Assembly: GCA_026014805.1 (NCBI GenBank)
Contig: JAOZHR010000027.1
Location: 1-64,000, forward strand
Length of the DNA: 64,000 nucleotides
Direction: 5' to 3'
Source of the DNA: Candidatus Bathyarchaeota archaeon
GTDB taxonomy: Archaea > Thermoproteota > Bathyarchaeia > Bathyarchaeales > SOJC01
The notes below the pieces were generated by a model. It ran no database searches and was not told where the DNA came from. It saw nothing but the letters and a program-made list of their open reading frames with translations. Position numbers and translations under genes: made by a program. Each line of letters starts with the position of its first letter. Position 1 is the stretch's first letter. Of the stretch, positions 8,210 to 17,805 are shown in pieces.

Positions 8210-8608
8210 TTACTTTTCAACAAAGAAATAGACTTTGCGTCCCTTTCTTTCTTTCTTCAAATAACTCATTAGAACAAGTTGATTTAGATAGCCACTTTCC
8301 ACTGCCCGCGCACGCTTCGTCTGCTCCGCCACCTCCTGCGCAGTAGCACGGCCAAGCTTGCAAATCGCCACAGCTGTCTTCCTTAAATGGTCAGGTAATG
8401 AAAGAAGAGTCATCACATCTAAAGCTTCAGGCAAGTCTTGAACAATAAAGTCTTGGTTTCTTCTTTGCTTCTGAAGCTCGATGAAAACTTCCATCTTTTC
8501 ATTGAGTTTATCCAAGCTCTCTCTAATCTTTTCCAGCAACGCAGTAGGGCTCTTCCCAAGCGATTTGCTTATTGTCAACCTGTTCACACCAGAACGTGAT
8601 AAACACAT
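8210..8608 (-). CDS. Winged-helix DNA-binding protein with coiled N-terminus
   Basis: 132 residues. The C-terminal half (PDHLRKTAVAICKLGRATAQ, AEQTKRARAVESGYLNQLV, KKERKGRKVYFFVEK) is a winged-helix domain with a clear wing and a recognition helix. The middle part (LLEKIRESLDKLNEKMEVFI) is a predicted amphipathic coil that may dimerise. The ATG at 8608 heads an operon with the MinD-like ATPase, and an ATPase plus DNA-binding partner is the usual arrangement in ParA/MinD systems. The pairing is an inference from position. Confidence 0.7.
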   Translation of the reverse strand: MCLSRSGVNRLTISKSLGKSPTALLEKIRESLDKLNEKMEVFIELQKQRRNQDFIVQDLPEALDVMTLLSLPDHLRKTAVAICKLGRATAQEVAEQTKRARAVESGYLNQLVLMSYLKKERKGRKVYFFVEK

Positions 8609-8752
8609 CTACTGTACATGAGAACCATTAGCTCTATTAAATCTTACGACATAACTTTACAGATTCTTAAGCTTCTTACTAAACTATTTGGAATTATTCC
8701 TTCTGATAGAAAAGAATAGTTAGGCGACATGGTAAAGAAAAGAGAAGAGGGT

Positions 8753-9043
8753 TTAGAGAATAGCTGGTAAGCGCCGTGATTCCTCTATTATCGGAAGGAC
8801 TGTTTTGAGTTCACGGAAGTGCTTTAGGACTGTGATTCCTCGCTGAGTTATGGCGTAGACTACGCGTTTTTTGCCGACTGTTCGTTCTTCGACAAGGTTT
8901 TGTTGGATTAAAAATTCTAGGTACTGCTTGAGGACGCTACAGTTGACATTAGCTTTGTACATAATATGAGTTAGTTTGAGAGGCCCACGTTGAGACAGAA
9001 CTTTTAGGATATCTACGTACATTTCAAGTTTGGAGCGTCGCAT
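8753..9043 (-). CDS. Archaeal winged-helix transcriptional regulator
   Basis: 96 residues with the organisation of the small archaeal winged-helix family (PF14947 type): KLEMYVDILKVLSQRGPLKL, THIMYKANVNCSVLKQYLEF, LIQQNLVEERTVGKKRVVYA and TQRGITVLKHF. The sequence covers a complete wHTH plus a final helix. Related genes lie at 20254 and 20800. Targets are unknown. The start is ATG 9043. Confidence 0.8.
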   Translation of the reverse strand: MRRSKLEMYVDILKVLSQRGPLKLTHIMYKANVNCSVLKQYLEFLIQQNLVEERTVGKKRVVYAITQRGITVLKHFRELKTVLPIIEESRRLPAIL

Positions 9044-9124
9044 GTTTAAACCTCTTTAGCGTGTCCTTCAGTGATTTGGATATAAATTATTTACGTATTC
9101 TAAATCAGTGTTTCTCTCCATTAT

Positions 9125-9310
9125 CTAGCGGCATTCTGGCTTGACTTTGGTCAGCACAATTAACCTATTTTGTAATGCTGTGACTAAGTCATCACAGAGA
9201 ATTTGCTGCATTTCTGTAGAAAGTGTCCGCATTTCTGCTTTTAGTGCCTGCTTGAGTTTGCTTTGTAGTTGTCTGCGTTTTTGGAGAGAAAATGGTTTTT
9301 CAATTTTCAT
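9125..9310 (-). CDS. Small helical protein of unknown function
   Basis: 61 residues from ATG 9310. The sequence is strongly charged and helical (KRRQLQSKLKQALKAEMRTL, then MQQILCDDLVTALQNRLIVL). I do not recognise a family with certainty; the composition and lack of stop codons on this strand suggest a real small gene rather than a chance frame. It lies between the winged-helix gene and the hydrogenase protease, on the same strand. Confidence 0.5.
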   Translation of the reverse strand: MKIEKPFSLQKRRQLQSKLKQALKAEMRTLSTEMQQILCDDLVTALQNRLIVLTKVKPECR

Positions 9311-9501
9311 TTTTGCCTTCTATTCCCCCATGGTTCTATAGGGTTTGACTAGTGAAGTTTGGATTTAACTGTCTTATGAAGAAAGAATTAGTATTGAGAA
9401 TAATGAGCTACTGTCGTGTTTGAGCGATTCTTTGGTTTCTTTAGAGATTGTAGTATAAAATTGTTGAATTGGAAGGCATTGCTATGGATAGTAATAAAGC
9501 C

Positions 9502-10005
9502 TCAAATTGTACTCAGGATTTCAGTCAAAGTTTTTTTCAACTTTCCAGCGGCCCTTTCAACTTTCCTGCTCAAGCCTTCACCGAAATCAGTTCTTTGAGG
9601 CTGTATAATTATTAAGGCGATTTTAGCACCTATCGCTTTTTTCAAGTATTCACAGAATATTTTAAGGGGAAGAGCGTGGGTTGAAATTGCCACTGAGGGT
9701 GAACTTAGTATTTTGCTTGATTCCACGAGCTTGGCTTCACCCGGCTCTAACCCCAGTAAACCTGCGTCAATAACTAAAATGTGAGTAGGGTTAAACTTGG
9801 TTATTGGTTCTATAAAGCTTTCAGGTACGGTTTCACTTTCAATAAGCATCACGAGCCTAGAAACTTTATCTTTTAATCCTCTTACTATTTCAACACCAAC
9901 GAAGTCGTCTCTACGTAGTTCATTGCCAACGCCAACTACGACAATTTTCTCTGCATTCTTCACCCACTTCTTAACCGCGACTTCAAAGTCTGCAAATTTA
10001 TTCAT
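9502..10005 (-). CDS. hycI: [NiFe]-hydrogenase maturation protease, HycI type
   Basis: About 167 residues. This is a nickel-dependent endopeptidase that removes the C-terminal tail of a [NiFe] hydrogenase large subunit after metal insertion. Seen: VGVGNELRRDDFVGVEIV with the first metal-binding Asp, VIDAGLLGLEPGEAKLV with the second, and ISTHALPLKIFCEYL with the His. The DAGxxGLEPG and STHxLPL segments resemble HycI, which serves group 4 hydrogenases. The likely target is the large subunit at 52495, which carries a C-terminal extension. I use ATG 10005; a TTG at 10014 would add three residues. It is the last gene of the RNase P operon, an unusual place. Confidence 0.88.
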   Translation of the reverse strand: MNKFADFEVAVKKWVKNAEKIVVVGVGNELRRDDFVGVEIVRGLKDKVSRLVMLIESETVPESFIEPITKFNPTHILVIDAGLLGLEPGEAKLVESSKILSSPSVAISTHALPLKIFCEYLKKAIGAKIALIIIQPQRTDFGEGLSRKVERAAGKLKKTLTEILSTI

Positions 10006-10022
10006 TGTTAACAACCTCTGCG

Positions 10023-10343
10023 CTAATGTTCAAACAACTTTCTTCGAAGCGCCTTCAGCGTTCCAGAAACCGCAACAACACGAATCACTGCGCGTCTTCT
10101 ATTAATATCCGTAACAGCAGTAATAGCTGCTCTAACCATATTCAACGCCTTATGCGAGCATCTGACAATCACAATGCCTTTCTCGTTATCTCGTTTCACT
10201 AAAAACAAGGCAGTCTGACTGGCGCCAAATTCCCCAAAAAGCTGATACACCATGTCCCAAATCGCGTTCATCAAATCCTTCTCATCAATGGATTGGTCAC
10301 TATCGGCTTTTAAAGCCAAATAACGTCTTCTTACGAATCGCAG
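10023..10343 (-). CDS. rnp2: RNase P protein component 2 (Pop5/Rpp14), probable CTG start
   Basis: Subunit of archaeal RNase P, which matures tRNA 5' ends. The body (DLMNAIWDMVYQLFGEFGAS, LFLVKRDNEKGIVIVRCSH, NRRRAVIRVVAVSGTLKALR) matches Pop5/Rpp14. The first usual start codon, TTG 10319, would remove the conserved N-terminal RRRYL segment. In frame above it the sequence reads LRFVRRRYLALKAD, aligned with the MVRFKxRYL start of relatives, preceded by GGAGAGG about six bases before a CTG at 10343. I therefore place the start at CTG 10343, overlapping the end of rnp3 by 13 bases. No ATG, GTG or in-frame TTG lies between it and the upstream stop. Confidence 0.85.
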   Translation of the reverse strand: MRFVRRRYLALKADSDQSIDEKDLMNAIWDMVYQLFGEFGASQTALFLVKRDNEKGIVIVRCSHKALNMVRAAITAVTDINRRRAVIRVVAVSGTLKALRRKLFEH

Positions 10344-11068
10344 TTTGTTCCTCTCCTAACCACACGCACGCCTCTCGCCACATAACTCGAGTCGAGTTTT
10401 TCTCTATTTCGTCTGACAATAGCTGAAGGCGTGACAGAAACGGCATTCAGAGCAGACACATTATCCATCCCAAACAATAAGGCAAGGCTTGCAAGATCGT
10501 TAGGTCCACGCAATTGAAAAGGATTGCATGCATTACTACTTATCACAATAGGGATACCATTTTTCTTGGCAATTGCCACTTCTTTTCTTAAAGAAGAGAG
10601 GAGACGCATCCGATAGAAGCCTGTTACCTGAAGAAGTAACGCCATATCAATTTCAAAAGCAGCAACGCCTTGACAGGCTACCCTTGCCTCAGCTTGATCG
10701 AAAAATCGTTTACGTGGGTTGCTGGACGGAAAAGCAAGCATATCAACTCGATGGTCCTTGGCCGCTTGCCTGGCAACCGATTTTGAAATGCAGTTTACAC
10801 CTACTATCTGGAATCTTCGTCTAAACAATCTAAGGCTTTTTAATAGTGCATTGGAAGATTTCGGAGTCAAATCGATTCTTGTTGCGAAATCAACACCGTG
10901 ACTCTTACAAGTTTTCCGCAAGAAGAGGACTGTAGCCTGTTTTATTTTTGGAGGTAGAGAAATTGCCACTAGACTGTAGCCTAGATCTGTTGCTTTGCAT
11001 ATTAACTTCTCCATTTGCTCTCTCTTATCTAGAGGTGGTCGCAAATGGAGGTCGGCAAATTGCTTCAT
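10331..11068 (-). CDS. rnp3: RNase P protein component 3 (Rpp30)
   Basis: 245 residues with the TIM-barrel (PHP-like) fold of Rpp30: FADLHLRPPLDKREQMEKLI, LGYSLVAISLP, ATRIDLTPKS, VDMLAFPSSNPRKRFFDQAE and KKNGIPIVISSNACNPFQLR. It partners with Pop5 in RNase P, and the two genes overlap here. It overlaps the upstream COG1325 gene by 4 bases (ATGA), indicating a tightly coupled operon. Confidence 0.92.
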   Translation of the reverse strand: MKQFADLHLRPPLDKREQMEKLICKATDLGYSLVAISLPPKIKQATVLFLRKTCKSHGVDFATRIDLTPKSSNALLKSLRLFRRRFQIVGVNCISKSVARQAAKDHRVDMLAFPSSNPRKRFFDQAEARVACQGVAAFEIDMALLLQVTGFYRMRLLSSLRKEVAIAKKNGIPIVISSNACNPFQLRGPNDLASLALLFGMDNVSALNAVSVTPSAIVRRNREKLDSSYVARGVRVVRRGTNCDS

Positions 11069-11523
11069 GGCATTATCCCGAGTTCTCGACAGATTTCAAT
11101 AATTTCCTTCTTTTTGAAGTGAATACGTATATGAATTGGGTCATCTTTCCTAAGCTCAAGTTTGCCTTCTAACGCAGCTTGTTTGTCAAGACGAAGATAC
11201 AAGTTACCTCTCTCTACAAACAAGTTTGATTCTCTAAAAATTCTTTCTTTATCTTGCTCGCCAAGGCAAATAGAAAGTTTTTTAACAAAAGCCTTAATCA
11301 TCTCTCCTTTCTTTATCCGTGTTTTAAAAAGAACTATCCGATTGCCATAATAGCCCCTCAAAACCTTTTCCATGAAAGTCACTTCTGTAATGTGATCTGC
11401 TGGAAACAAGCTGTATGCTGCCTTTTTTACCTTCTCTGGATCCTCAGTTGCGTGAACCGAGAATCGAATATCTACATATGCTATAGGAAGCTTCAACTTA
11501 TGCTCATCCGGTAACTGATTCAA
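11065..11523 (-). CDS. Archaeal RNA-binding protein (COG1325, exosome/RNase P neighbourhood)
   Basis: 152 residues. The sequence (YVDIRFSVHATEDPEKVKKA, ITEVTFMEKVLRGYYGNRIV, LYLRLDKQAALEGKLEL, DPIHIRIHFKKK) matches the archaeal COG1325 family, often described as exosome-associated RNA-binding protein and usually adjacent to Rpp30. It overlaps genes on both sides by 4 bases. The exact biochemical role is not settled. Confidence 0.85.
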   Translation of the reverse strand: MNQLPDEHKLKLPIAYVDIRFSVHATEDPEKVKKAAYSLFPADHITEVTFMEKVLRGYYGNRIVLFKTRIKKGEMIKAFVKKLSICLGEQDKERIFRESNLFVERGNLYLRLDKQAALEGKLELRKDDPIHIRIHFKKKEIIEICRELGIMP

Positions 11524-11765
11524 GAGGTTTTTCCTTTTGCTTTAGAAACACGTTTTTTGACAATTTTGAACTTTTGCAGTTGTTGCTTCACAAGTTCCAC
11601 ATTTTCATCATGCATCGTTCGTCTTCTTACATCAACAGGCAATCCAATGTGTAAAGCTTGGCTAAAATTAATGCCGGCTTTTTTCAGTTCTCCTCTGCTA
11701 TAACCTCTTCCTACGCGTTTTTTACCATTCCTTTTACGAACAACTGAACACTTTCGTAAAGTCAT
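11520..11765 (-). CDS. rpl13e: Ribosomal protein L13e
   Basis: 81 residues, basic. The segments VGRGYSRGELKKAGINFSQA, LHIGLPVDVRRRTMHDENVE and the lysine-rich end fit archaeal L13e, a large-subunit protein found in eukaryotes and in part of the TACK archaea. It heads the leftward operon with RNase P genes. Its presence is a useful lineage hint. Confidence 0.9.
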   Translation of the reverse strand: MTLRKCSVVRKRNGKKRVGRGYSRGELKKAGINFSQALHIGLPVDVRRRTMHDENVELVKQQLQKFKIVKKRVSKAKGKTS

Positions 11766-11969
11766 TTTTAATCCCTTGAAAATTCTTTTATGAGACTTTC
11801 ATAAAAAATCTACTGTGAAGCTAATAAAACTATGTTTCCAGAATGCCAGCGAAAAGATGGTTGCAAGAAAAAAGAAAGAATGGACTGATCTATGAGGCTT
11901 TTCTTCAAGTGTTATTGGGCTAGATGCACGCTAATATTTCGAAGAAAAGAAGTTTCAGCCAAAGCTTAA

Positions 11970-12389
11970 GTGGCTAGCTTGGTTGATGATAATTATATGC
12001 AAAAGTTAAAGGTTTATGTCCATAGTTTTGAAATTCCAACTGTTGGATTTGTTGATAAGGAAGGTGCTATGCATGCTTGCGCCCAAGCCCAGAGAACCGC
12101 TTTCCAAGTTTTGAAATCTGTCTCGAGCATGATTGGAAACCGTTACCTACCTAATGAAGAAAGGGAGGTTCTAATGTTGGCTGAAGATTTTTGCAGAAAT
12201 AATGGTTTAGAATTTGAGACCATCGATTTAGGAACCATGAGCTTCTTAGCAAGATTGAGATTAAGAATTCAAGGCATAAAGACTCCAGTCATTACCTACG
12301 AGGAAAAAATATTTTTTGGCGTCCCTAGCGAGAAAGCGCGCGCGCTCATTGTAAAAGAGTTTTCTTTCCGTGTAAAGAAGTTTAAATAA
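11970..12389 (+). CDS. Conserved protein with possible thioredoxin-like fold
   Basis: 139 residues from GTG 11970; ATG 11997 (MQKLKVYVHS) is an alternative start. I do not recognise a family firmly. The C-terminal segment QGIKTPVITYEEKIFFGVPS resembles the cis-proline loop and beta-strands of thioredoxin or glutaredoxin folds, and the preceding LAEDFCRNNGLEFETIDLG fits a helix-strand pair. No CxxC is present, so a redox role is not supported. It is a single gene convergent with acs. Confidence 0.55.
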   Translation: MASLVDDNYMQKLKVYVHSFEIPTVGFVDKEGAMHACAQAQRTAFQVLKSVSSMIGNRYLPNEEREVLMLAEDFCRNNGLEFETIDLGTMSFLARLRLRIQGIKTPVITYEEKIFFGVPSEKARALIVKEFSFRVKKFK

Positions 12390-12434
12390 TTGGAAATGGG
12401 GATAGCTGTGTGAGCGTCCCCATTTGCACTGGAG

Positions 12435-14399
12435 CTAGGTTTGATATCCGATCTTTTGTTTTAGGTCTTCAACTGTTTGAGGGTTCATCAAAGTTGTTAC
12501 GTCGCCGACAGTCTCGCCTTTCACTAAGGCTTTGAGAATTCTCCGCATGATTTTTCCGCTTCGAGTCTTAGGCAACGCATCTGTTAACACTATTTTTGCA
12601 GGTTTCGCTGTAGGTCCTATTACTTTAACCACTTGTTGTATGAGTTCGTTTTCAAGTGCTGAAGAGGCTGTTACTCCCTGTTTTAGAACAACAAAGGCAA
12701 TTGGAACTTCACCTTTTATGTCATGAGGCGCGGCGACTACTGCACATTCTGCAACTGAGGTGTGTTGCGTCAGCGCGTTCTCCACTTCTGCGGTTGATAG
12801 TCTGTGACCTGCGACTTTCATCACGTCATCAACTCTGCCGGTTAAGCGTATGTTACCTAGTTCGTCCCAAAATATCGCCCCATCGCTTGTGTAATAGGTT
12901 GTATCGCTATAGACACTCCAATACTGTGCTTTGTATCTTTCTGGGTCTTTGTAGACTCCTCTTAACATGCCGGGTGCGAAAGGACTTTTTTGAACGAGGT
13001 ATCCGCCTTCGCCCATTTTAACTGGCTGTCCCGTTTCGTCTAGGATGTCGTGTGTTGTACCAGGGAAGCTTCTACCAGCGACTGTTGGGATGAACGGACC
13101 GACGCCTGGCAATGAATTTATGAGGGCTGCACCTGTTTCCGTTTGCCACCACGTGTCTATAACGGGGCATCTTTCACCACCTATATGCTTGAAATACCAC
13201 ATCCAAGCGTCTTGGTTGATCGGTTCTCCGACTGTGCCTAGAAGACGTAGGCTGCTGAGGTCGTGTTTCTTAGGCCATTCTTCGCCCCACCTTAGTATCA
13301 TCCGTATAGCTGTTGGAGCCGTATAGAACACTGTGACACCATATTTTTCTACGATTTCCCACCATCTATCGACTTCTGGGAAATTTAAGGCGCCTTCATA
13401 AACTAGGATAGTTGCGCCGTTAAGTAATGGTCCATAACACGCGTAAGTATGCCCTGTAACCCAGCCTATGTCAGCGGTGCACCAGAATATGTCCTCGTCG
13501 TGGAGATCAAAGTCCCATTTAGCAGTCCAAAGGGCGACAGTCAAGTAGCCACCTATGTGATGAACTATGCCTTTCGGTTTTCCCGTGGTGCCGCTCGTGT
13601 AAAGGATAAAAAGCGTGTCTTCGCTGTCCATAGGTTCTGGTTCGCAGTAAAGTGAAGCCTTGGCCATCAACTCGTGCCACCAAAGATCTCTATCCTTGGT
13701 CATCTTGATTTCGTTTCCTGCGCGTTTAACGACGACAACTTGTTCGATTTTTGCGTCTTTGACGCCTATGTCTGCATTGGCTTTTAGGTTAACAACTTTA
13801 CCTCTTCTGAAGTAACCGTCTGCAGTAACCAAAACTTTTGCTTCCGCGTCCTTCATCCTACTTCCCAATGATTCGCCGCTGAAAGCTGAAAAGACGACGC
13901 TGTGGATCGCTCCTATGCGTGCACAAGCTAGCATGGCGATTTGCACTTCTGGAATCATAGGTAGATAGATGCCTACGCGGTCGCCTTTCTTTACGCCTAA
14001 GCTTTTCAGTACATTGGCGAATTTGTTGACTTCGCGATAGAGGTCGTTATAAGTAAGCACTCGGGTAGGCTCGTTTATTGATTCTGGCTCCCAGATGATT
14101 GCTGCTTTATTTTTTCGCCATGTTTTGACGTGGCGGTCGAGGGCGTTGTAGGAAGCGTTAATTTTGCCATTGACAAACCATTTATAGTATGGTGGATTCC
14201 ACTGGTATGTTTCAGTCCACGGTTGGAACCATTCTAGTCCTTCTTTTGCTCTTGCAGCCCAAAAGGCTACGGGGTCTTTTGCTGCTTCTTTGTAGATTGA
14301 TTCGTCGTTTACCCATGCTCTTTTCTTCATTTCTTCGGTTGGCCAGAATACAAATTTGTCATTTGGATCTTCTTTAACCCATTTGACTTGTTTTGACAT
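12435..14399 (-). CDS. acs: Acetyl-CoA synthetase (AMP-forming)
   Basis: 654 residues, full length. The enzyme makes acetyl-CoA from acetate, ATP and CoA, releasing AMP and pyrophosphate. Seen: the P-loop [27 protein letters not shown], the [18 protein letters not shown] hinge and C-terminal lid, and [13 protein letters not shown] with the acylation lysine near residue 625. A SatP-type acetate transporter and a pyrophosphatase follow within 3.5 kb, which supports acetate use. The gene starts at ATG 14399 and is transcribed alone. Confidence 0.96.
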   Translation of the reverse strand: MSKQVKWVKEDPNDKFVFWPTEEMKKRAWVNDESIYKEAAKDPVAFWAARAKEGLEWFQPWTETYQWNPPYYKWFVNGKINASYNALDRHVKTWRKNKAAIIWEPESINEPTRVLTYNDLYREVNKFANVLKSLGVKKGDRVGIYLPMIPEVQIAMLACARIGAIHSVVFSAFSGESLGSRMKDAEAKVLVTADGYFRRGKVVNLKANADIGVKDAKIEQVVVVKRAGNEIKMTKDRDLWWHELMAKASLYCEPEPMDSEDTLFILYTSGTTGKPKGIVHHIGGYLTVALWTAKWDFDLHDEDIFWCTADIGWVTGHTYACYGPLLNGATILVYEGALNFPEVDRWWEIVEKYGVTVFYTAPTAIRMILRWGEEWPKKHDLSSLRLLGTVGEPINQDAWMWYFKHIGGERCPVIDTWWQTETGAALINSLPGVGPFIPTVAGRSFPGTTHDILDETGQPVKMGEGGYLVQKSPFAPGMLRGVYKDPERYKAQYWSVYSDTTYYTSDGAIFWDELGNIRLTGRVDDVMKVAGHRLSTAEVENALTQHTSVAECAVVAAPHDIKGEVPIAFVVLKQGVTASSALENELIQQVVKVIGPTAKPAKIVLTDALPKTRSGKIMRRILKALVKGETVGDVTTLMNPQTVEDLKQKIGYQT

Positions 14400-14704
14400 A
14401 GTTTTGCAACTCTGTTTTTTAGAGCTATGAAAGACAAAAATCTGAAATAAAATCTTTTCTCCTCGGTCGATACTGTAAACCTATTCATCATATCGCACAT
14501 AAGGTAGTTTATTACACTATCACCATTCTATATACCGACAAAAACTCTATCATTGTATAGCAAGGAATTTTTTCACTCTTGTTCTCTGTAGATTTTAGGA
14601 TAACGCTTTCACTGAACCTTCATTAGATTTTCCAAGGGAATTGTCGTCATGGCAACACATAATAATTTGAGAGTTATGTCTTTGCTGTAGAAAGAGGAAT
14701 AAAA
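14400..14704. other. Divergent intergenic region between acs and the VOC gene
   Basis: About 300 AT-rich bases that must hold the promoters of both flanking genes. I see no open frame with character and no RNA gene. No TATA box stands out clearly enough to call. Confidence 0.5.
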
Positions 14705-15055
14705 ATGGTGCACAATATTTGTCATATAGAAATTCCAGTTACCGACATTAGAAGAGCTGGAGAATTCTACAGCAAACTTTTCGGATGGAAAATAGATTAC
14801 GGCATGGCAAACTATGCTATTTTCACACCAGAAGAAGGACTCGCAGGAGGCCTAGACAAGGTTGAAAAAGTAACCCCTGGTGGTGTTATCTTTTACGTGG
14901 CGGTCGAAGACATACCAAAAACACTCAAAAGAGCTCAAGAACTTGGCGCAGAAATGGTGAAAGAAAAGACCGAAATCCCAAACGTGGGATGGTTCGGGTT
15001 GTTCTCAGATCTAGACGGCAACATTATTGGGATCTTTACCTCAAAGACTGAATAG
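14705..15055 (+). CDS. VOC/glyoxalase-fold family protein
   Basis: 116 residues. Paired beta-alpha-beta-beta-beta units are seen: HIEIPVTDIRRAGEFYSKLF with GWKIDYGMANYAIFTPEEG, and FYVAVEDIPKTLKRAQELGA with GWFGLFSDLDGNIIGIF. This is the typical small VOC protein. Metal ligands would be His and Glu; an N-terminal His (CHIEIP) is present. The substrate is unknown. A hairpin with a T-run follows the stop. Confidence 0.85.
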   Translation: MVHNICHIEIPVTDIRRAGEFYSKLFGWKIDYGMANYAIFTPEEGLAGGLDKVEKVTPGGVIFYVAVEDIPKTLKRAQELGAEMVKEKTEIPNVGWFGLFSDLDGNIIGIFTSKTE

Positions 15056-15067
15056 CCGCGTGAATCT

Positions 15068-15094
15068 CTCCTTTTTTAGGGAGTTCTCTTTTTT
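15068..15094 (+). terminator. Hairpin plus T-run between convergent genes
   Basis: CTCC at 15068-15071 pairs with GGAG at 15080-15083, and a T-run follows at 15089-15094. It lies between the convergent VOC and SatP genes and probably ends transcription of the VOC gene. Archaeal termination relies mainly on the T-run. Confidence 0.45.
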
Positions 15095-15098
15095 CCAT

Positions 15099-15659
15099 TT
15101 AGCCTATGGGTAGAACGGTTTTTCCATGAGCTTCATTTAACACTTCTGCCAGTGCTAGGTAGACCGCGCTTAAGCCGCAGATTATGCCTTCATACCCTGC
15201 TATAGTGCCTATGTCTGCGCTGCCCGTTAAATCTCGAGCTGTCAGCAAGAAGAACAGTATGGCTAAGCTTAGGAACACAAACTGCAATGCACGATTTGCT
15301 TTCAATGTACCGAAGAACATGATGAAGGTGAAAAGACCCCACATGAAAAAGTATGCTGCCATAGATGTTGTCGAGGAAGCTTGAACATCCAAGATGGAAA
15401 TACTTGGCATGAGAATTAATGCTACTAGCGACCACCAGAACAGGCCATAAGAACAGAAAGCAGTTGTTCCAAACGTGTTACCCTTACGGAATTCCATAAC
15501 ACCAGTAATAATCTGAGCCAAACCACCATACGCAAGTCCCATAGCTAGAATCATACTGTCTAAAGGGTAGAAACCAGCGTTGTGAAGATTCAATAGTACC
15601 GTCGTCATTCCGAAGCCCAAGAGTCCAAGAGGCGCTGGATTTGCGAATTTTTCATTCAA
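15099..15659 (-). CDS. satP: Acetate uptake transporter, SatP/GPR1-FUN34-YaaH family
   Basis: 186 residues with six predicted membrane helices. The family signature [20 protein letters not shown] is at residues 7-26, and [20 protein letters not shown] plus [13 protein letters not shown] follow. This family takes up acetate (or succinate) with protons. With acs nearby it supports acetate import and activation. A TATA-like AGTTTATATTC on the minus strand sits about 50 bases above the start. Confidence 0.9.
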   Translation of the reverse strand: MNEKFANPAPLGLLGFGMTTVLLNLHNAGFYPLDSMILAMGLAYGGLAQIITGVMEFRKGNTFGTTAFCSYGLFWWSLVALILMPSISILDVQASSTTSMAAYFFMWGLFTFIMFFGTLKANRALQFVFLSLAILFFLLTARDLTGSADIGTIAGYEGIICGLSAVYLALAEVLNEAHGKTVLPIG

Positions 15660-15783
15660 TTATGATACCTCATGTTGTTATGAAGACGTTAGGCGTTGAA
15701 TCTGCAGAATATAAACTTTTTCGAAACCGTTAAAAGCACAAGCATGGTATCTCATGAAGACCTAGTGGGGTAAGATAAAAAAA

Positions 15784-17805
15784 ATGGGTTTGCTAATAAT
15801 AGCGCCAATAGCTGGCTTAGCCTCTATTATTTGTGCGCTTTACTTGTACTATTACTTAAGCAAACAAGAAATTGGCTCTTCAAAAATGGAAGAGATTGCA
15901 GACGCCATCAAAATTGGTGCTAACGCCTATCTCAGAAGACAGAACATGACGCTGGCAGTCTTCATCTTGATCATGGCATTAGTTCTAGCAATCGCGCTCG
16001 GAGCTCATATAGCACTGGCTTACGTTTTCGGAGCACTTTGCACAACATTAGCAAGCTATGTTGGTATGGCTGCAGCAGTAAGAGCAAATGTGAAAACTGC
16101 GAATGCTGCAAGAAAGGGATTAAATGAGGCATTTCCAACCGCGTTTTTCGGAGGTTCAATAATGGGCTTGTCCATAGTTGGATTGGCTCTTTTGGGACTG
16201 GGCGTTCTTTACGCCCTCTGCACGTTGATCAGTATAGAGTTCGCCCTTGATAGCATTCTAGGATTTAGCTTCGGAGCAAGTGCCCTCGCCCTTTTCGCGA
16301 AAGCTGGCGGAGGCATTTACACGAAAACCGCGGATATAGGCGCAGACTTGGTTGGCAAAGTTGAAATGGGTATCCCTGAAGATGACCCGAGAAACCCCGC
16401 TGTAATCGCTGACAATGTGGGCGATAATGTAGGCGATGTCGCAGGTATGGGCGCAGATCTCGTTGACTCTTACATCGCCGCTATTATGGCTGCGATGGTA
16501 ATAGGCTGGGGAATTGGCGGAGCTTCCAGTGAAATTTTCACGATTCTTCCGCTGTTAATTGCCTCAGTAGGAGTTTTGGCGTCCATAATTGGAATTGTTT
16601 TAATAAAAATCTGGAGAAAAGATAATCCAGGAGCATCTCTTAACAGAGGAACTTTCTCAACATGTTTCATATTCGTAGGGTTAATGTTCGTGGTAATTCA
16701 TTATGTGGAGCTTGGAGATAGAGGGCTCGGAATATTTTATGCAACACTTTCTGGACTGATTGCAGGAATGGTCATTGGTATTACAACTGACTATTTTACA
16801 TCAATAGACCGGTCACCAGTTTTGAAGACCGCAGAAGCTGCAAAAACTGGCGCGGCGATAAGCATTCTGTCTGGTTTCTCATATGGCTTGATGAGCATTG
16901 TACCGCCTGTCATTGGTATATGCGTGGCTATTTTGGCATCATGGCATTTTGCTGGTTTATATGGTGTTGCAATGTCAGCTGTTGGAATGTTGTCCATTGT
17001 TGGGATTATAATTTCTGCTGATGCTTATGGACCAATAGTGGACAACGCTAAGGGAATCGCTGAGCAATCTGGTCTGGAACAGGAAGTTATAGATGTGGCT
17101 GATAGGCTTGATGCTGCAGGTAATACTTCCAAGGCCATAACAAAAGGGTTCGCTATAGGTGCTGCGGCCTTGACAGTTCTCGCTCTATTTGCGATGTATG
17201 GTGAGATAGTTGAGCGAGTAACAGGCGAGGCATTAGTTATGGAGTTAACAAATCCTACAGTCATAACTGGTCTCTTTATTGGCGCGATGATGCCTCCACT
17301 GCTTTCAGCTCTTCTTATTTTGGCTGTGGGGACAAATGCTGACAGAATGATTGAGGAAATTAGAAGACAGTTTAGAGAAATTCCTGGCTTGCTTGAGGGA
17401 AAGGCTAAACCTGATTATGCTAAATGCGTTGATATAGCTACAAAAGGTGCCTTGAAAGAGCTTATACTTCCATGTGTGTTGGCAATTGTATCTCCTCTTG
17501 CAATAGGATTTATTCTCGGCAAAGAAGCTCTAGGAGGCTTCCTCGGAGGTAGCATAATTACAGGCGTAATCTTCGCGCTGTTTATGGCAAATTCCGGTGG
17601 CGCTTGGGACAACGCTAAGAAGTACATTGAAGCCGGAAAACTTGGAGGCAAAGGCTCAGACGCCCATAAGGCCGCAGTTATAGGTGACACTGTTGGCGAC
17701 CCTTTCAAAGACACTGCAGGGCCATCACTAAATACGATGATAACAGTTATGTCGCTAGTTGCCTCGATTTTCGCTCCTCTGATAGTTGTCTTCGCCTTAT
17801 TCTAA
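15784..17805 (+). CDS. hppA: Membrane-bound pyrophosphatase, K+-independent H+-pumping type
   Basis: 673 residues, about 16 membrane helices. It hydrolyses pyrophosphate and pumps ions. Substrate-site motifs are seen: [40 protein letters not shown], the segment [14 protein letters not shown] and [16 protein letters not shown]. The selectivity region reads [12 protein letters not shown]; a Lys at this position (instead of Ala) is the known mark of K+-independent enzymes, which pump H+. Pyrophosphate made by the nearby acetyl-CoA synthetase could be a substrate. ATG 15784 is the start. Confidence 0.95.
   Translation: MGLLIIAPIAGLASIICALYLYYYLSKQEIGSSKMEEIADAIKIGANAYLRRQNMTLAVFILIMALVLAIALGAHIALAYVFGALCTTLASYVGMAAAVRANVKTANAARKGLNEAFPTAFFGGSIMGLSIVGLALLGLGVLYALCTLISIEFALDSILGFSFGASALALFAKAGGGIYTKTADIGADLVGKVEMGIPEDDPRNPAVIADNVGDNVGDVAGMGADLVDSYIAAIMAAMVIGWGIGGASSEIFTILPLLIASVGVLASIIGIVLIKIWRKDNPGASLNRGTFSTCFIFVGLMFVVIHYVELGDRGLGIFYATLSGLIAGMVIGITTDYFTSIDRSPVLKTAEAAKTGAAISILSGFSYGLMSIVPPVIGICVAILASWHFAGLYGVAMSAVGMLSIVGIIISADAYGPIVDNAKGIAEQSGLEQEVIDVADRLDAAGNTSKAITKGFAIGAAALTVLALFAMYGEIVERVTGEALVMELTNPTVITGLFIGAMMPPLLSALLILAVGTNADRMIEEIRRQFREIPGLLEGKAKPDYAKCVDIATKGALKELILPCVLAIVSPLAIGFILGKEALGGFLGGSIITGVIFALFMANSGGAWDNAKKYIEAGKLGGKGSDAHKAAVIGDTVGDPFKDTAGPSLNTMITVMSLVASIFAPLIVVFALF

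Noticed and set aside
16470-17714. Several antisense frames within hppA
   Set aside because: They are shadows of the strong codon pattern of the pyrophosphatase gene.
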